Positions 8,380 to 17,248 of a stretch of DNA of 64,000 nt are shown here, piece by piece. The stretch comes from CAVWGP01 sp963754645 (GTDB lineage Bacteria; Pseudomonadota; Alphaproteobacteria; Bin65). Location: NCBI GenBank assembly GCA_963754645.1, contig CAVWGP010000002.1:62001-126000 (forward strand), given 5' to 3'. Below the pieces are notes generated by a model. It did no database searches. It was given only the letters and a program-made list of their open reading frames with translations, and was not told the DNA's origin. Both the position numbers and the translations under genes were made by a program. Every line of letters begins with the position of its first letter. The first letter of the stretch is position 1.

Positions 8380-9328
8380 TATCCTCACCGCCGATGCGGT
8401 AAGCAAAATCTTTTCAGCTCGCCGCCGCACGGTTCTGGCGGTCGATCGCGTGTCCTTCTACCTTTCGCGAGGCCGGGTGCTGGGCATCGTCGGCGAAAGT
8501 GGAAGCGGCAAGAGCACTTTGGCGAACATCCTCGTCCGGGCCGAGCGGCCGAGCGCCGGGCGCATCTTGTTTCACGGCAAAGATATCGCTGGGCTGGATC
8601 GGGCGGGCTTGAAAGCGTTCCGGCGTTCGGTGCAAATGATCTTCCAGGATCCGTTTGCATCGCTCGATCCCCGTTTCACGGTCGCGCGCACCGTTGCGGA
8701 ACCTCTCGTCATTCACCGCATGGGCGACCGGGCCACGCGGCGCCGACGCGTGATCGATGCCCTCGAAGCCGCCGAACTCAAGCCGGGCGCTGCGTTTCTC
8801 GATCGTCTGCCGCACCAGCTCTCGGGCGGGCAACGCCAGCGCGTTGCGATCGCGCGGGCTCTCGTGCTCGACCCGGAAATCGTGATCGCCGACGAGCCGG
8901 TATCGATGCTCGACGTCTCGGCTCGCGCCGGGGTGCTGGACCTCCTGCGCAACCTCGTCCGCGAGCGCGGGCTCGGCATGGCCTTCGTCACGCACGACCT
9001 GTCGCTGATCAGCTCGATCTGCAGCGAAGTTGCGGTCGTATACCAGGGCCGGTTCGTCGAGACCGGCCCGCCCGCGGCGTTGCTATCTTCGCCACTTCAT
9101 CCCTATACCCGCGCGCTGATCGCTTCGATTCCGGTACCGGACCCGACGGCCGAGCGGCCCGAACCGGCAATGATTCGCGCGCCGCGGGCGGCGGTGGGAT
9201 GCGCCTACGCACCGCGCTGTCCGCACGCGGCCGCGCCATGCGATCTTGAGCCGCCACCGCTCGCCGTTGCCGGAGCCGGCCGCGCAGCAGCCTGCGTGCG
9301 GCTGGCCGAGATCAAAGGTGCACACTGA
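8366..9328 (+). CDS. ABC transporter ATPase (DppF/OppF-like)
   Basis: 320 residues from a GTG at 8366, overlapping the previous gene by 14 bp. Walker A GESGSGKST, QMIFQDPFASLDPRFTV (typical of DppF), signature LSGGQRQRVAIARAL, Walker B IVIADEPVSMLDVSARA, switch VTHDLSLISS. The C-terminus has HPYTRALIASIPVPDP and a CAYAPRCPHAAAPC cysteine cluster. Last ABC component; an M20 deacylase gene follows within 32 bp and is probably in the same operon. Confidence 0.9.
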   Translation: MQSPDILTADAVSKIFSARRRTVLAVDRVSFYLSRGRVLGIVGESGSGKSTLANILVRAERPSAGRILFHGKDIAGLDRAGLKAFRRSVQMIFQDPFASLDPRFTVARTVAEPLVIHRMGDRATRRRRVIDALEAAELKPGAAFLDRLPHQLSGGQRQRVAIARALVLDPEIVIADEPVSMLDVSARAGVLDLLRNLVRERGLGMAFVTHDLSLISSICSEVAVVYQGRFVETGPPAALLSSPLHPYTRALIASIPVPDPTAERPEPAMIRAPRAAVGCAYAPRCPHAAAPCDLEPPPLAVAGAGRAAACVRLAEIKGAH

Positions 9329-9359
9329 CGCCGCCGGCCGACCGGCGATAGGAGGACCC

Positions 9360-10622
9360 ATGAACAGAGATCGCGAGCTGCTTCTCAAGCGAATCGACGA
9401 CGACAAGGACCGGTTGGTCCGTGCGTTTCAGGATTTCACGCGCATCGACACCATGAATCCGCCCGGCGACACGCGCGCCGGCGCGGCGTTTCTGAGCCGG
9501 CTCCTCGACGATCAGGGCGTCCCCTACAAGGTGATCGCACCGCAAGAGACCATGCCCAACATCCTGGCGAGTGTCGCAATGAAAACGCCCGGGCGACATC
9601 TCGTGCTGAACGGCCACATCGACGTTTTCCCCGCCGGCGATCGCAAAGCGTGGTCGCGCGATCCGATGTGCGGCGATATCGTCGATGGCCGCGTGTTCGG
9701 TCGCGGCACCGCCGACATGAAATGCGGTACCACGGCATCCATATTCACCTTCTTGTATCTCCATCAGCTGCGCGACCGACTAAAGGGCAGGCTGACCGTT
9801 ACGCTAGTCTCGGACGAGGAGACCGGCGGTGTCTGGGGAACCGGATATCTTCTCGAGAAGCACGGCTCGGAGGTCTTGGGCGATTGCGTGCTGAACGGCG
9901 AGCCCAGCAGTCCATGGACCGTCCGCTTCGGCGAGAAGTCACCGCTTTGGCTGACGTTCCGCGTCCGCACGCCGGGGGCGCACGGTGCCTATCCCCACGT
10001 CTCGAAAAGCGCCACGAAAATTGCCGCCCGGTTGATGCTGGATCTCGAAACGCTCGAAAAGCTGCGCCCGGACGTGCCCGAAGCCGTCGCCCGCGCCATG
10101 GCCAAGCCCGAGGTCCGTGCCGCGATCGAGCGCGGCCTCGGCAAAGGCGCATGCGATGTGATGGAGCAAATCACGGTGAATTTCGGCACTGTGCGCGGCG
10201 GCCTCAAGGTCAACATGCTGCCCGGCGAATGCGTCGTCGAGGCCGATATCCGCCTGCCGGTCGGTGTCGACCAGGGCGAAGTACGTGCCGCCGTCGCCCG
10301 CATACTCGAACGATATCCCGAGGTCTCGGCCGAGGAAGGCAAGCACCGGACCTTCAACGCCAACTGGTCGCCGCCCGAGCACGAGATGCTGCGGCTGATT
10401 CAGGATAATGCCGAAGCGCTCGGAGGCGCGCGGCCGGCGGCAACCCTAACGCTCGGTGGGACCGACTGCCGCTTCTGGCGCGACAAAGGCGTGCCAGCTT
10501 ACGTCTATGGATGCACGCCGGGACGGATGGGAGCGCCTGACGAGTCCGTGTTGGTCAGCGAGTTCCTACACATCGTAAAGACCCACGCGCTGTGCGCGTT
10601 CGACTATCTCAGCCATGATTGA
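9360..10622 (+). CDS. M20 family metallopeptidase/deacylase (ArgE/DapE type)
   Basis: 420 residues; ATG at 9360 after GGAGGA. Family members hydrolyse N-acyl or C-terminal amide bonds with two zinc ions. Visible motifs: LNGHIDVFPAGD (metal His and Asp), GRGTADMKCG (bridging Asp), SDEETGG (general-base Glu pair), LNGEPSS (metal Glu), GGTDCRF. Near the C-terminus the text is MGAPDESV, where many relatives have a metal His (for example HTPDE). This may be a subgroup feature. Being the last gene of the ABC operon, it may trim or deacylate the imported compound in the cytoplasm. The exact substrate is not deducible. Confidence 0.85.
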   Translation: MNRDRELLLKRIDDDKDRLVRAFQDFTRIDTMNPPGDTRAGAAFLSRLLDDQGVPYKVIAPQETMPNILASVAMKTPGRHLVLNGHIDVFPAGDRKAWSRDPMCGDIVDGRVFGRGTADMKCGTTASIFTFLYLHQLRDRLKGRLTVTLVSDEETGGVWGTGYLLEKHGSEVLGDCVLNGEPSSPWTVRFGEKSPLWLTFRVRTPGAHGAYPHVSKSATKIAARLMLDLETLEKLRPDVPEAVARAMAKPEVRAAIERGLGKGACDVMEQITVNFGTVRGGLKVNMLPGECVVEADIRLPVGVDQGEVRAAVARILERYPEVSAEEGKHRTFNANWSPPEHEMLRLIQDNAEALGGARPAATLTLGGTDCRFWRDKGVPAYVYGCTPGRMGAPDESVLVSEFLHIVKTHALCAFDYLSHD

Positions 10623-10689
10623 GGCTGAGTGCGGCGGGGCGGTTGGCGGGCTTGTGGCAAGTGGGACTTGCCGCCTTGCGGGGTGTCCT

Positions 10690-10852
10690 TACCAGAAATT
10701 CATCCACGGACGTACCGATGGTGGAGGCCGCCGAGAATTGGCCGTCGAGTGATGCGTCTCTCATTCTGGATCGGTCGCCGTGCGGGAGCGTCTTTGGCCA
10801 AAGAGGAGCGTCTTTGGCCAAAGACAGGTGAGGGCGGGTGCTATTGTACAAC
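10690..10852 (-). pseudogene. IS transposase C-terminal remnant
   Basis: On the minus strand the sequence reads YNSTRPHLSLAKDAP, the C-terminal signature of rve-type transposases (compare YNGSRTHLPLGKDA at about 2950). It then degrades through an internal 20-bp duplication. No catalytic domain is present. The frame stays open to the right, but I do not recognise that part. Confidence 0.55.
10785..10824. repeat. Perfect tandem duplication of 20 bp
   Basis: The unit GGAGCGTCTTTGGCCAAAGA occurs twice in direct succession. It contains the palindrome CTTTGGCCAAAG. It lies inside the transposase remnant and encodes part of its LAKDAP segment twice. Confidence 0.9.
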
Positions 10853-11341
10853 TGTCCCTGTTGCAAAATCAATAATACATAGAGAACATGGTGTTGCAGG
10901 ATCGACTGCCGTAGCGTCGCCGGCATGATCGCGCTCGTATCCGCCGTCCTATCCCTGCTGTCCTTCCTGTGTGTACCGAAAATGTCGTCTGGTTTGACTC
11001 GCTGACGAATTCGGCTAGCGTCGGCGGTCATAATCGTCTCGGTACGCTTACTCTTGGCTGACTTCCGCCGTTTTTCAGTTTGGAAGCGTAGCGCGCGGCA
11101 AGAACACAGGCATCTAGACACAGGTGATTGCGTCTTCGCGTCAGGAGCATGGGCTGTCGGAGCTAATGCCATATACCGCTGGATTCGTTGACGAATTCGC
11201 CAGACGCCGACGGCGAGAACGGCGAATAGCAACCCATTGGTCCCAGAGAATGTTGGATTTCAGGACCGTTCGCTCCGCCAGCCAGTCGCAATTTTCAACC
11301 GCGCGGAGGTGGGAGTCGCCAATTTGCCGCTGGTTTGGGCC
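10853..11341. other. Unassigned stretch left of the IS630 element
   Basis: About 490 bp with no convincing gene. Two segments near 10995 and 11180 resemble each other (both contain GACGAATTCG followed by a GCGTCGGCGG-like or GCCGACGGCG-like run). Open frames exist on both strands, but I recognise none of them. Probably decayed mobile DNA. Confidence 0.4.
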
Positions 11342-11343
11342 TA

Positions 11344-12527
11344 ATACCAACCGACAGAAGTCGTGACTCGCGCACGGGATTTCCAAGCGAGTCGGGATGT
11401 GATTCTCTATAGCGATTGATTGGCTTGGAGAATCGACATGGCGTTGGCGATTGCACGGCGGGAGCTTACAGCGGCGGAGCTGCGCTTGGCGGCGCGGCGA
11501 TCGAAGGACAGCGACCAGGCGCGTCGGCTGCTGGCGATCGCCTTGGTGCTTGACGGCACGTCGCGGACCGAGACAGCGCGACTGACCGGCGTGGACCGCC
11601 AGGCCGTGCGGGACTGGGTGCTCCGCTACAACGCGGCGGGTGTCGAGGGCTTGCGCGACCGGCCGCGGTCGGGGCGGCCGGCGCAACTGACCGCGGCACA
11701 GCTCGCCGAGTTGGAGCGGCTGGTCGAGGCGGGGCCGGATATCGATGTGCATGGCGTGGTGCGCGACCGGCTGCGGCCGGCGCGCTGCGTCGATCTTCGG
11801 GCCGAGATCAAGCAGCGGTTCGATGTCGAGGTGTCGGAGCGCCACGTCGGGCGGCTCCTGAAGGGGGTCGCGTTCACGCGCCTGTCGGTGCGCCCGCGCC
11901 ATCCCGAGGCCGACGAAGCGGCGCAGGAAGCATTTAAAAAAACTTCGCCGACATCGTAAGAGAGGCGCTGCCCGCCGCGGCCCGCGACAAGCCGCTCGAG
12001 ATCTGGTTCCAGGACGAAGCCCGCGTCGGCCAGAAGGGCACGCTCACCCGGGTCTGGGCGCGCATCGGTTCGCGCCCGCGCGCGCCGCGTGACAGCCGCT
12101 ACGAGTGGGCCTACCTGTTCGGCGCCGTCTGTCCCGAACGCGCCACCGGCGTCGCCCTCGTGCTGCCCTACGCCAATTGCGAGGCGATGAAATTGCACCT
12201 CGCCGAAATCGGCCGCGCCGTGATGCCGGGCGCGCACGCCGTCCTCGTGTGCGATGGCGCCGGCTGGCACACCAGCCCCACGCTCGCCGTGCCCGAAAAC
12301 GTCACGCTGGTTTGCCTGCCCGCCTACGCCCCCGAACTCAACCCGACCGAAAACGTCTGGGAATACCCGCGCAACAACAAGCTCGCAATCCGCGTCTACG
12401 ACTTTTACGATGCCATCATCGACGCCTGCTGCAAGGCGTGGAACGATCTCCTCGCCATGCCCGCTAGGCTCGCCTCCATCACCACGCGCGATTGGGCAAA
12501 GGTATGATCAATTCTGTCGGTTGGTAT
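11344..12527 (+). mobile_element. Complete IS630-family insertion sequence with perfect inverted ends and TA flanks
   Basis: 1184 bp. The left end reads ATACCAACCGACAGAA and the right end TTCTGTCGGTTGGTAT. With the flanking TA on each side (11342-11343 and 12528-12529) the inverted match is 18 bp without a mismatch. TA duplication is the hallmark of IS630/Tc1/mariner transposition. The single internal gene is a two-frame transposase. Undamaged ends suggest recent insertion compared with the decayed remnants around it. Confidence 0.92.
11438..12507 (+). CDS. IS630-family transposase, two frames joined at a run of seven A
   Basis: The first frame (ATG at 11438 to about 11959) has the N-terminal helix-turn-helix: LTAAELRLAARRS, then GVDRQAVRDWVLRYNAAGVEGLRDRPRSGRP. 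At 11936-11942 the sequence TTTAAAAAAAC ends this frame soon after. A -1 shift continues as NFADIVREALP into the DDE domain: WFQDEARVG (Asp), LVCDGAGWH (Asp), YAPELNPTENVWEY (Glu). All three catalytic acids are present and the product would be about 356 residues. IS630 elements often fuse two frames by -1 slippage at A-runs, so the break may be functional. Confidence 0.88.
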
Positions 12528-12530
12528 TAT

Positions 12531-12720
12531 TCGGCCGGTGGCAGGGGACACCGACGATTTTCTTTGCGACAAAAGCTGGACCAAACGTCCAGCGCGAAAA
12601 CGCTCACTTTCGGCTGGACGTCGATTACCTGAGAAAGCTGAGTGAACAGCTCGCTTCCCAGTGGGCGCTCCGGTACTTCGGCGACTGGCATTCGCATCAT
12701 CGTCTTGGCCTGAATGCACC
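12531..12720 (+). pseudogene. JAB/Mov34 metalloprotease-domain fragment
   Basis: The reading frame beginning right after the IS630 element gives TKAGPNVQRENAHFRLDVDY, then a helix, then YFGDWHSHHRLGLNAP. The H-S-H with the following N-A-P and the preceding G-P-N-x-x-R pattern match prokaryotic JAB (JAMM) deubiquitinase-like domains, which continue with Ser and Asp ligands. Here the protein is cut exactly where the 149-bp repeat begins at 12721. The N-terminus is lost on the other side of the IS630 element. JAB proteins often accompany E1-like/ThiF and ubiquitin-like genes; none is seen here. Confidence 0.55.
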
Positions 12721-12869
12721 CTGTCCCTATCGCAAATTCAGTCTGCCGAGGCAGAGCCTGGGTTCGCTTTGCGACCAACTCAGCGGCCTGTGCGCGTACG
12801 GGCAACTTATTCTAACCATTGATAGGGCGTTTGGCCTCAGTTGCCGCAGATGAATAAACGGTAGCCACA
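12721..12869. repeat. 149-bp repeat, copy a (left end of an IS with CTGTCCCT termini)
   Basis: Starts CTGTCCCTATCGCAAATTCA and ends GATGAATAAACGGTAGCCACA. Copies with high similarity lie at 28901-29050 and 53662-53810, in the same orientation. Contains the shared core GCGACCAACTCAGCGGCCTG and TTATTCTAA. Here it joins two unrelated truncated genes (JAB fragment and SDR fragment), so it marks a deletion or recombination breakpoint. Confidence 0.8.
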
Positions 12870-13151
12870 GGCGTTATCGGCTTGGCAAAGACGCTGTCGC
12901 TCGAACTCGGCCGCGACCGGATCACGATCAACACCCTTTGTCCCGGCCTGGTCGAAACGCTGCGGCTGCACAAGGTCACGGAACAATCGAGCGAAACCAT
13001 GAACGCCTTGCTCGACAGCATCCCGCTCGGGCGCGTCGGCCAGCCCGAGAATATCGCGTCCGTCGTCGCCTTTCTCGTGTCGCCGCGCGGCTCCTATGTG
13101 ACCGGCACCACGATCCAGGTCGATGGCGGGCTGTTCAAGGGCCTGCTCTAA
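12870..13151 (+). pseudogene. Short-chain dehydrogenase/reductase, C-terminal fragment
   Basis: Frame open from the repeat boundary. Reads VIGLAKTLSLELGRDRITIN, then TLCPGLVET, PLGRVGQPENIASVVAFLVS and the terminal GTTIQVDGGLFKGLL. This is the last third of an FabG-like SDR. The Rossmann motif and the catalytic Tyr-x-x-x-Lys lie in the missing N-terminal part. It converges on the AtuA-partner gene with a 4-bp overlap. No start codon with a ribosome site is visible. Confidence 0.85.
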
Positions 13152-13471
13152 TCGCGGCCGAAGCCGTGCGGCAACTCGTGATCGAGCAGGAGCCAGATCG
13201 CGGCTTTCTGCCAATGCATGCCGGCATGGAGCGAAGCATTGACGCCGCCCGGCAGCGCCGCGGGTGCCACGAACTTCAACGCCCGCAAATTGGGCAGGTC
13301 GTAACGATCGACCGGGCCGGGAACGACGCGCTGGAGAATGGCCGTGACCCGCGCAACCGTGAGATAGCGTGCCAGCGCGGCGAAGGCGCGCTCATCGCCC
13401 GCGACGACGGTCAGATCGAGAATATCGCCCTTGTCGCCGGCGCGGCCGGTTGCGATTTCGCCGATTTTCAT
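13148..13471 (-). CDS. AtuA-associated small protein
   Basis: 107 residues. The ATG at 13471 overlaps the AtuA stop (ATGA). It begins MKIGEIATGRAGDKGDILDL, the opening typical of the small partner that follows or is fused to AtuA/DUF1446 proteins, and contains VDRYDLPNLRALKFV and PGGVNASL. In other genomes the pair is found in catabolic clusters for terpenoid or hydroxy/keto acids. The biochemical role is unknown to me. It is the last gene of the minus-strand cluster. Confidence 0.75.
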   Translation of the reverse strand: MKIGEIATGRAGDKGDILDLTVVAGDERAFAALARYLTVARVTAILQRVVPGPVDRYDLPNLRALKFVAPAALPGGVNASLHAGMHWQKAAIWLLLDHELPHGFGRD

Positions 13472-14790
13472 CGCGTCACCCACTCGACGCCGGTCGGCAC
13501 GCGGTCGCGCGCGATGAGGCCGGAGACGGTTTCGATGCGCGGCCGGCGCTCGCTGCGCACGCTGCAACCGCCGGCCGGGCCGGATAACGTCAGCGCGTAG
13601 ACTTCGTCTTCGACCGCCTGCGCCAACTCGCCGTCGTCGCAGCGCGCCGAAACATGGACGCGCAGTTCGGCCGGCTCGGCATTGCTCGGTTTCGACGCGG
13701 CGCCCAGCACCGAGTCGACGCCGACGAGATCGATCCGCATGTCGGACAAGGCGATTTCGCGCGCCAGACGCAGGCGCAGCACATCGGCGGCGCGCCGCGC
13801 GCGTTCGAGCGCGCCCGTGCCGGCAAAGCCGATCTCGACATCGGCGATAATGCCGCGGCGCGCGACGAAGCCGATGACCTTGAGCGTGTCGGGCCGGCCC
13901 ACGCCGCGCGCGCCCGTCATGTGCACGCGATTGGCGCCGGCCGGCTCGAAATGCAGCGCGGAAAAATCGAGAATGGCGTCGGGCGTGATGTAACGCGCCG
14001 GATCGTGTACCTCGTAGAGCAGTTGCAGCGTGCATGAGACGGGATCGATGCGCCCGGGCGCGCCGTCGAGCAGGCGGATCAGCGCGTTTCCCTCTCGGTC
14101 GATATCCGCCAGCGGATAGCCGAGATCGGCAAGTTCGGCGGCGCTCAGATCGGGCTTGGCCGGATCGCTGAGATTGCCGCCGCTTAATTGGCCCGAGCAT
14201 TCGAGCAGATGACCCGCCGTGAGCGCGCCGGCAACGGCGCCGGCGGGAAGATTGAGAAGCGCGACTGGCGCCGCCGCAAACAAAGACGAATCGGCGACGC
14301 GGCCCGTGATGACGAGATCGGCGCCGTTCGCGAGCGCTTCCGCGGTCGGCTCGAGGCCGAGATAGGCGTGCGCGCCGAGCCATGTGCCGTCTTCGATCGG
14401 CGCCGACCAGGCGACTTCGTTGCGCCGGGCCATGAGATCGTCGCCGAGAACGGCGGCGACCTTAAAGGCGGAGAGGCCGAGCTCCACGGCAAGACTCCGC
14501 GCCTTCTCCGCCGCCGCCAGGGGGTTGGCGGCGCCGAGATTGGTCACGATCCGGCAACCGGTGCGGGCCGCGGCCGGCAGAAGCGGCGCCAGGCGCCGGC
14601 GCAACCGGGGATCGTGGCCGGCCTTGGGGTCCGCTTCGCGGGCGCGCAGTGCGCTGATCAAAGTGCGCTCGGCGAGGCATTCCAAAGCGACAGCATCGAC
14701 CTCGCCCGAGGCAGCGAGCTTCACCGCGGGCTCGATGCGGTCGCCGGCAAAACCGGCGCCGGCGCCGACGCTGCAGGTCCGCTTGCGCAT
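13468..14790 (-). CDS. Acyclic terpene utilization AtuA family protein (DUF1446)
   Basis: 440 residues from the ATG at 14790, which overlaps the livF stop (TGATG). Recognised from CSVGAGAGFAGDRIEPAVKLAASGEVDAVALECLAERTL-type opening, NLGAANP, LGAHAYLGLEPTAEALANGADLVITGRVADSSLF and SGQLSGGN. The AtuA family was named from Pseudomonas acyclic terpene degradation, but most members have no proven reaction. Tight coupling to a liv-type transporter and to its small partner suggests catabolism of the imported acid. Confidence 0.82.
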   Translation of the reverse strand: MRKRTCSVGAGAGFAGDRIEPAVKLAASGEVDAVALECLAERTLISALRAREADPKAGHDPRLRRRLAPLLPAAARTGCRIVTNLGAANPLAAAEKARSLAVELGLSAFKVAAVLGDDLMARRNEVAWSAPIEDGTWLGAHAYLGLEPTAEALANGADLVITGRVADSSLFAAAPVALLNLPAGAVAGALTAGHLLECSGQLSGGNLSDPAKPDLSAAELADLGYPLADIDREGNALIRLLDGAPGRIDPVSCTLQLLYEVHDPARYITPDAILDFSALHFEPAGANRVHMTGARGVGRPDTLKVIGFVARRGIIADVEIGFAGTGALERARRAADVLRLRLAREIALSDMRIDLVGVDSVLGAASKPSNAEPAELRVHVSARCDDGELAQAVEDEVYALTLSGPAGGCSVRSERRPRIETVSGLIARDRVPTGVEWVTR

Positions 14791-15506
14791 CACAAGCCCA
14801 TGTAGGCGCGCTGAATATCCGGGTCTTCGAGCAAGGCTTTTCCGGCGCCGGTCTTGACGACGCGGCCGCGCTCGACGACATAGGCGCGCCCGGCCATCTC
14901 GAGTGCGTCGGCGACATTCTGTTCGACGAGCAGGATCGTGAGATTGCGCGAAACAACGACCGAGCGGATCAATTCGAAAACCTTTTCGACCATCATCGGC
15001 GATAGGCCGAGCGAGGGCTCGTCGAGCATCAACAGCTTTGGGCGGCTCATCACGGCGCGCGCGATCGCGCACATCTGCCGCTCGCCGCCCGAGAGCGATC
15101 CGGCGAGCTGATCGCGCCGCTCGGCAAGGATCGGGAACAATTCGGCCACTTCTTCGAGGCTGCGTTTCAGCGTCGGGCGCGACATGGGGTTGAACGCGCC
15201 GAGTTCGAGATTTTCCCGCACCGTCATGAACGGAAACAACCTGCCGCCCTCGGGCACCATGGCGAGGCCGCGGCCGACGATCGCGTGGGCCGGCTCGCCG
15301 GCGATGTCGGCGCCGTTGAACCGGATACCGCCGCGCGACGGCTTGATCAGACCCGCGATGCTGCGCAGCAGAGTCGTCTTGCCAGCACCGTTGGCGCCGA
15401 CCACGGCAACGATTTCGCCGGGCGCAACGAATAGCGAGATATCCTCGAGCACCGGCACCAAGCCGTAGCCCGACGACATCGCCACAACGCTGAGCAATTC
15501 GTTCAT
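14790..15506 (-). CDS. livF: Branched-chain amino acid-type ABC transporter ATPase (LivF-like)
   Basis: 238 residues. Walker A GANGAGKTT, LAMVPEGGRLFPFMTVRENLELGA (LivF-specific), signature LSGGERQM, Walker B LLMLDEPSLGLSPMM, switch VEQN. Overlaps the preceding livG by 4 bp and the following AtuA start by 1 bp. In this cluster it probably energises uptake of an organic acid or amide metabolised by the neighbouring CoA and hydantoinase enzymes rather than a branched-chain amino acid. Confidence 0.9.
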   Translation of the reverse strand: MNELLSVVAMSSGYGLVPVLEDISLFVAPGEIVAVVGANGAGKTTLLRSIAGLIKPSRGGIRFNGADIAGEPAHAIVGRGLAMVPEGGRLFPFMTVRENLELGAFNPMSRPTLKRSLEEVAELFPILAERRDQLAGSLSGGERQMCAIARAVMSRPKLLMLDEPSLGLSPMMVEKVFELIRSVVVSRNLTILLVEQNVADALEMAGRAYVVERGRVVKTGAGKALLEDPDIQRAYMGL

Positions 15507-16228
15507 TTGCGCCGCCGCCCGAGATAGGCCTTGACGACTTCGGGTGCATTCAAGATTTGCTCGGCATTGCCCTCGGCGAGCTTGGCGCCGTGATCGAGCA
15601 CGATGACGCGCTCCGAAAAAGCCCGCACGACCTTGAGATTGTGCTCGATGATGAGAAAGGTGAGGCCGCGCGCATTGAGGCGGCGGAACAAATCGATCGC
15701 GTCGCCGACCTCGCTGGGATTGAGCCCGGCCATGACTTCGTCGAGCAGGATAATCTTGGGTTCGAGCGCCAGCGCGCGCGCCACTTCGAGGCGGCGGCGC
15801 TCGGACAAGGTCAGTTCGCCGGCGCGGAAATGCGCGCGCGGACCGAGACCCACTTCCTCGAGCACGGCGAAGGCCCGGCTTTCCGCCGCGCGCAAATTGC
15901 GATGCCGCAAGAAAGCGCCGACCATCGCGTTCTCGAGCGCGGTGAGCGCCACCAGCGGCTTCGCGATCTGGAAGGTGCGGCCGAGTCCGAGCCGCGCCCG
16001 CTCATGCGGCCCAAGCGCATTGAGCAACTTGCCGCCGAAATGGACCTCGCCGCCGCTCGGGCGAAGCTGGCCGGTGAGAAGGTTGAACAGCGTCGTCTTG
16101 CCGGCGCCATTGGGGCCGATGATGCTGACGATCTCGCCGCGCCGCACGTCGAACGAAACATCGTCGACCGCGAGCAGCCCCGCGAAACGCTTGCTCATCC
16201 GGCGCACGCTGAGAAAGGCTTCGCTCAT
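15503..16228 (-). CDS. livG: Branched-chain amino acid-type ABC transporter ATPase (LivG-like)
   Basis: 241 residues from ATG at 16228. Walker A GPNGAGKTT, LGRTFQIAKPL (LivG hallmark), signature-like LTLSERRRLEVARALA (an SERRR replacement of the usual SGGQ common in LivG relatives), Walker B IILLDEVMAGLNPSE, switch IEHN. Glu follows the Walker B Asp in order D-E-V. ATGA overlaps on both sides (livM, livF) show a tightly coupled operon. Confidence 0.9.
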   Translation of the reverse strand: MSEAFLSVRRMSKRFAGLLAVDDVSFDVRRGEIVSIIGPNGAGKTTLFNLLTGQLRPSGGEVHFGGKLLNALGPHERARLGLGRTFQIAKPLVALTALENAMVGAFLRHRNLRAAESRAFAVLEEVGLGPRAHFRAGELTLSERRRLEVARALALEPKIILLDEVMAGLNPSEVGDAIDLFRRLNARGLTFLIIEHNLKVVRAFSERVIVLDHGAKLAEGNAEQILNAPEVVKAYLGRRRK

Positions 16229-17241
16229 GGCGCGCGCGCCCGCTTGATGTGGCGCCACAGCCACGTGGCGGCCCCGACGACGCCGTGTTTCATGAACAGC
16301 GAGGCGAGAACCATCACCATTCCGAGAACAATGAGATGCGTGCCGGGCCAGGCGCCGCCCAGGATCGCGCGCAAATAGCTCTCGAGTGGCACGATGAGAA
16401 ACGCGCCCAGGACCGGCCCCGCGATCGTCCCGATACCGCCGATCAGGGATAGCAACGCGAACTTCACGCCGATATCGGGCAGCGAGAACAGGCTGATGGG
16501 CTCGATGGTGCGCACATACATCGCGTACAAGCCGCCGCCGAGCGCGATCAGCGCCGCGCTCAGCGCCGTGCCCTTTAGCTTGACGGCGAGAACGTCGATG
16601 CCGGCGGCCCGCGCCGCGTCTTCGTCCTCGCGCACCGCGAGCAAATAATAGCCGAGCCGGCCGCGCATCAGCGCAATCGCGGCGCCGATCGTGCCGGCCA
16701 TGAACGCGAACATGAGGATGGCGTAGAGCCAGCGGTCGGCGAAAATCATATTGAAGAAGCCGACCTTGTACGGCACTTGCAGCCCGCGCGGCCCGCCGGT
16801 TGCCGACTCGAAGTAATTCGCCATCACGAAAGCGACCTCGTTGAAGGCGAGCGTGGCGATCGCAAAAAACGGTCCCTTGAGGCGGAAGGTCGGCCAAAAG
16901 ATTAGCGGACCGAGGATCGCCGAGACCGCGGCACCCGGCAGGATTCCGAGCCAGGGTGACACACCCCATAGCATGTAGCATTGCGCCGTCATGTAGGCGC
17001 CAAGTGCGAAAAAAACGCCGTGACCGAGCGAAAATTGCCCGCCGAAGCCGCCGATGATGTTCCAGGCGACGGCGAGGCCGGCGAACAAATAGGCGTAGGC
17101 GATAATGTTGAGCCAATACGAATCGTCGAGAAGAAGCACGAGCGGAACGAGCGAGGCCGCGAGGCCGAGCGCGAAACGGATTGCCGTATGCGGCAGCGGA
17201 GCGACGCCTCTACGCATGGCCATGGCGCCGGGATCGCTCAT
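16225..17241 (-). CDS. livM: Branched-chain amino acid-type ABC transporter permease (LivM-like)
   Basis: 338 residues, about 8-10 membrane segments. Shows NLIxG-like AWNIIGGFGGQFSLGHGVFFALGAYM, the signature opening of LivM, and AVREDEDAARAAGIDVLAVKLKGTALSA, the LivM cytoplasmic loop that contacts the ATPases. The C-terminal region TIAGPVLGAFLIVPLES is also typical. Eight bp separate it from livH. Pairs with LivH in the inner membrane. Confidence 0.92.
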   Translation of the reverse strand: MSDPGAMAMRRGVAPLPHTAIRFALGLAASLVPLVLLLDDSYWLNIIAYAYLFAGLAVAWNIIGGFGGQFSLGHGVFFALGAYMTAQCYMLWGVSPWLGILPGAAVSAILGPLIFWPTFRLKGPFFAIATLAFNEVAFVMANYFESATGGPRGLQVPYKVGFFNMIFADRWLYAILMFAFMAGTIGAAIALMRGRLGYYLLAVREDEDAARAAGIDVLAVKLKGTALSAALIALGGGLYAMYVRTIEPISLFSLPDIGVKFALLSLIGGIGTIAGPVLGAFLIVPLESYLRAILGGAWPGTHLIVLGMVMVLASLFMKHGVVGAATWLWRHIKRARAP

Positions 17242-17248
17242 GCGCCGC

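Noticed and set aside
10785..10824. CRISPR-like repeat pair
   Set aside because: The two 20-bp units are directly adjacent with no spacer and only two copies; a simple tandem duplication in a transposase remnant.
12721..12869. Small RNA gene suggested by the conserved 149-bp repeat
   Set aside because: Better explained as the IS end, because two copies carry matching inverted right ends and transposase parts.
12882..13151. Intact small SDR gene
   Set aside because: Starts inside the conserved fold with no ribosome site; Rossmann and catalytic parts missing, so a fragment.
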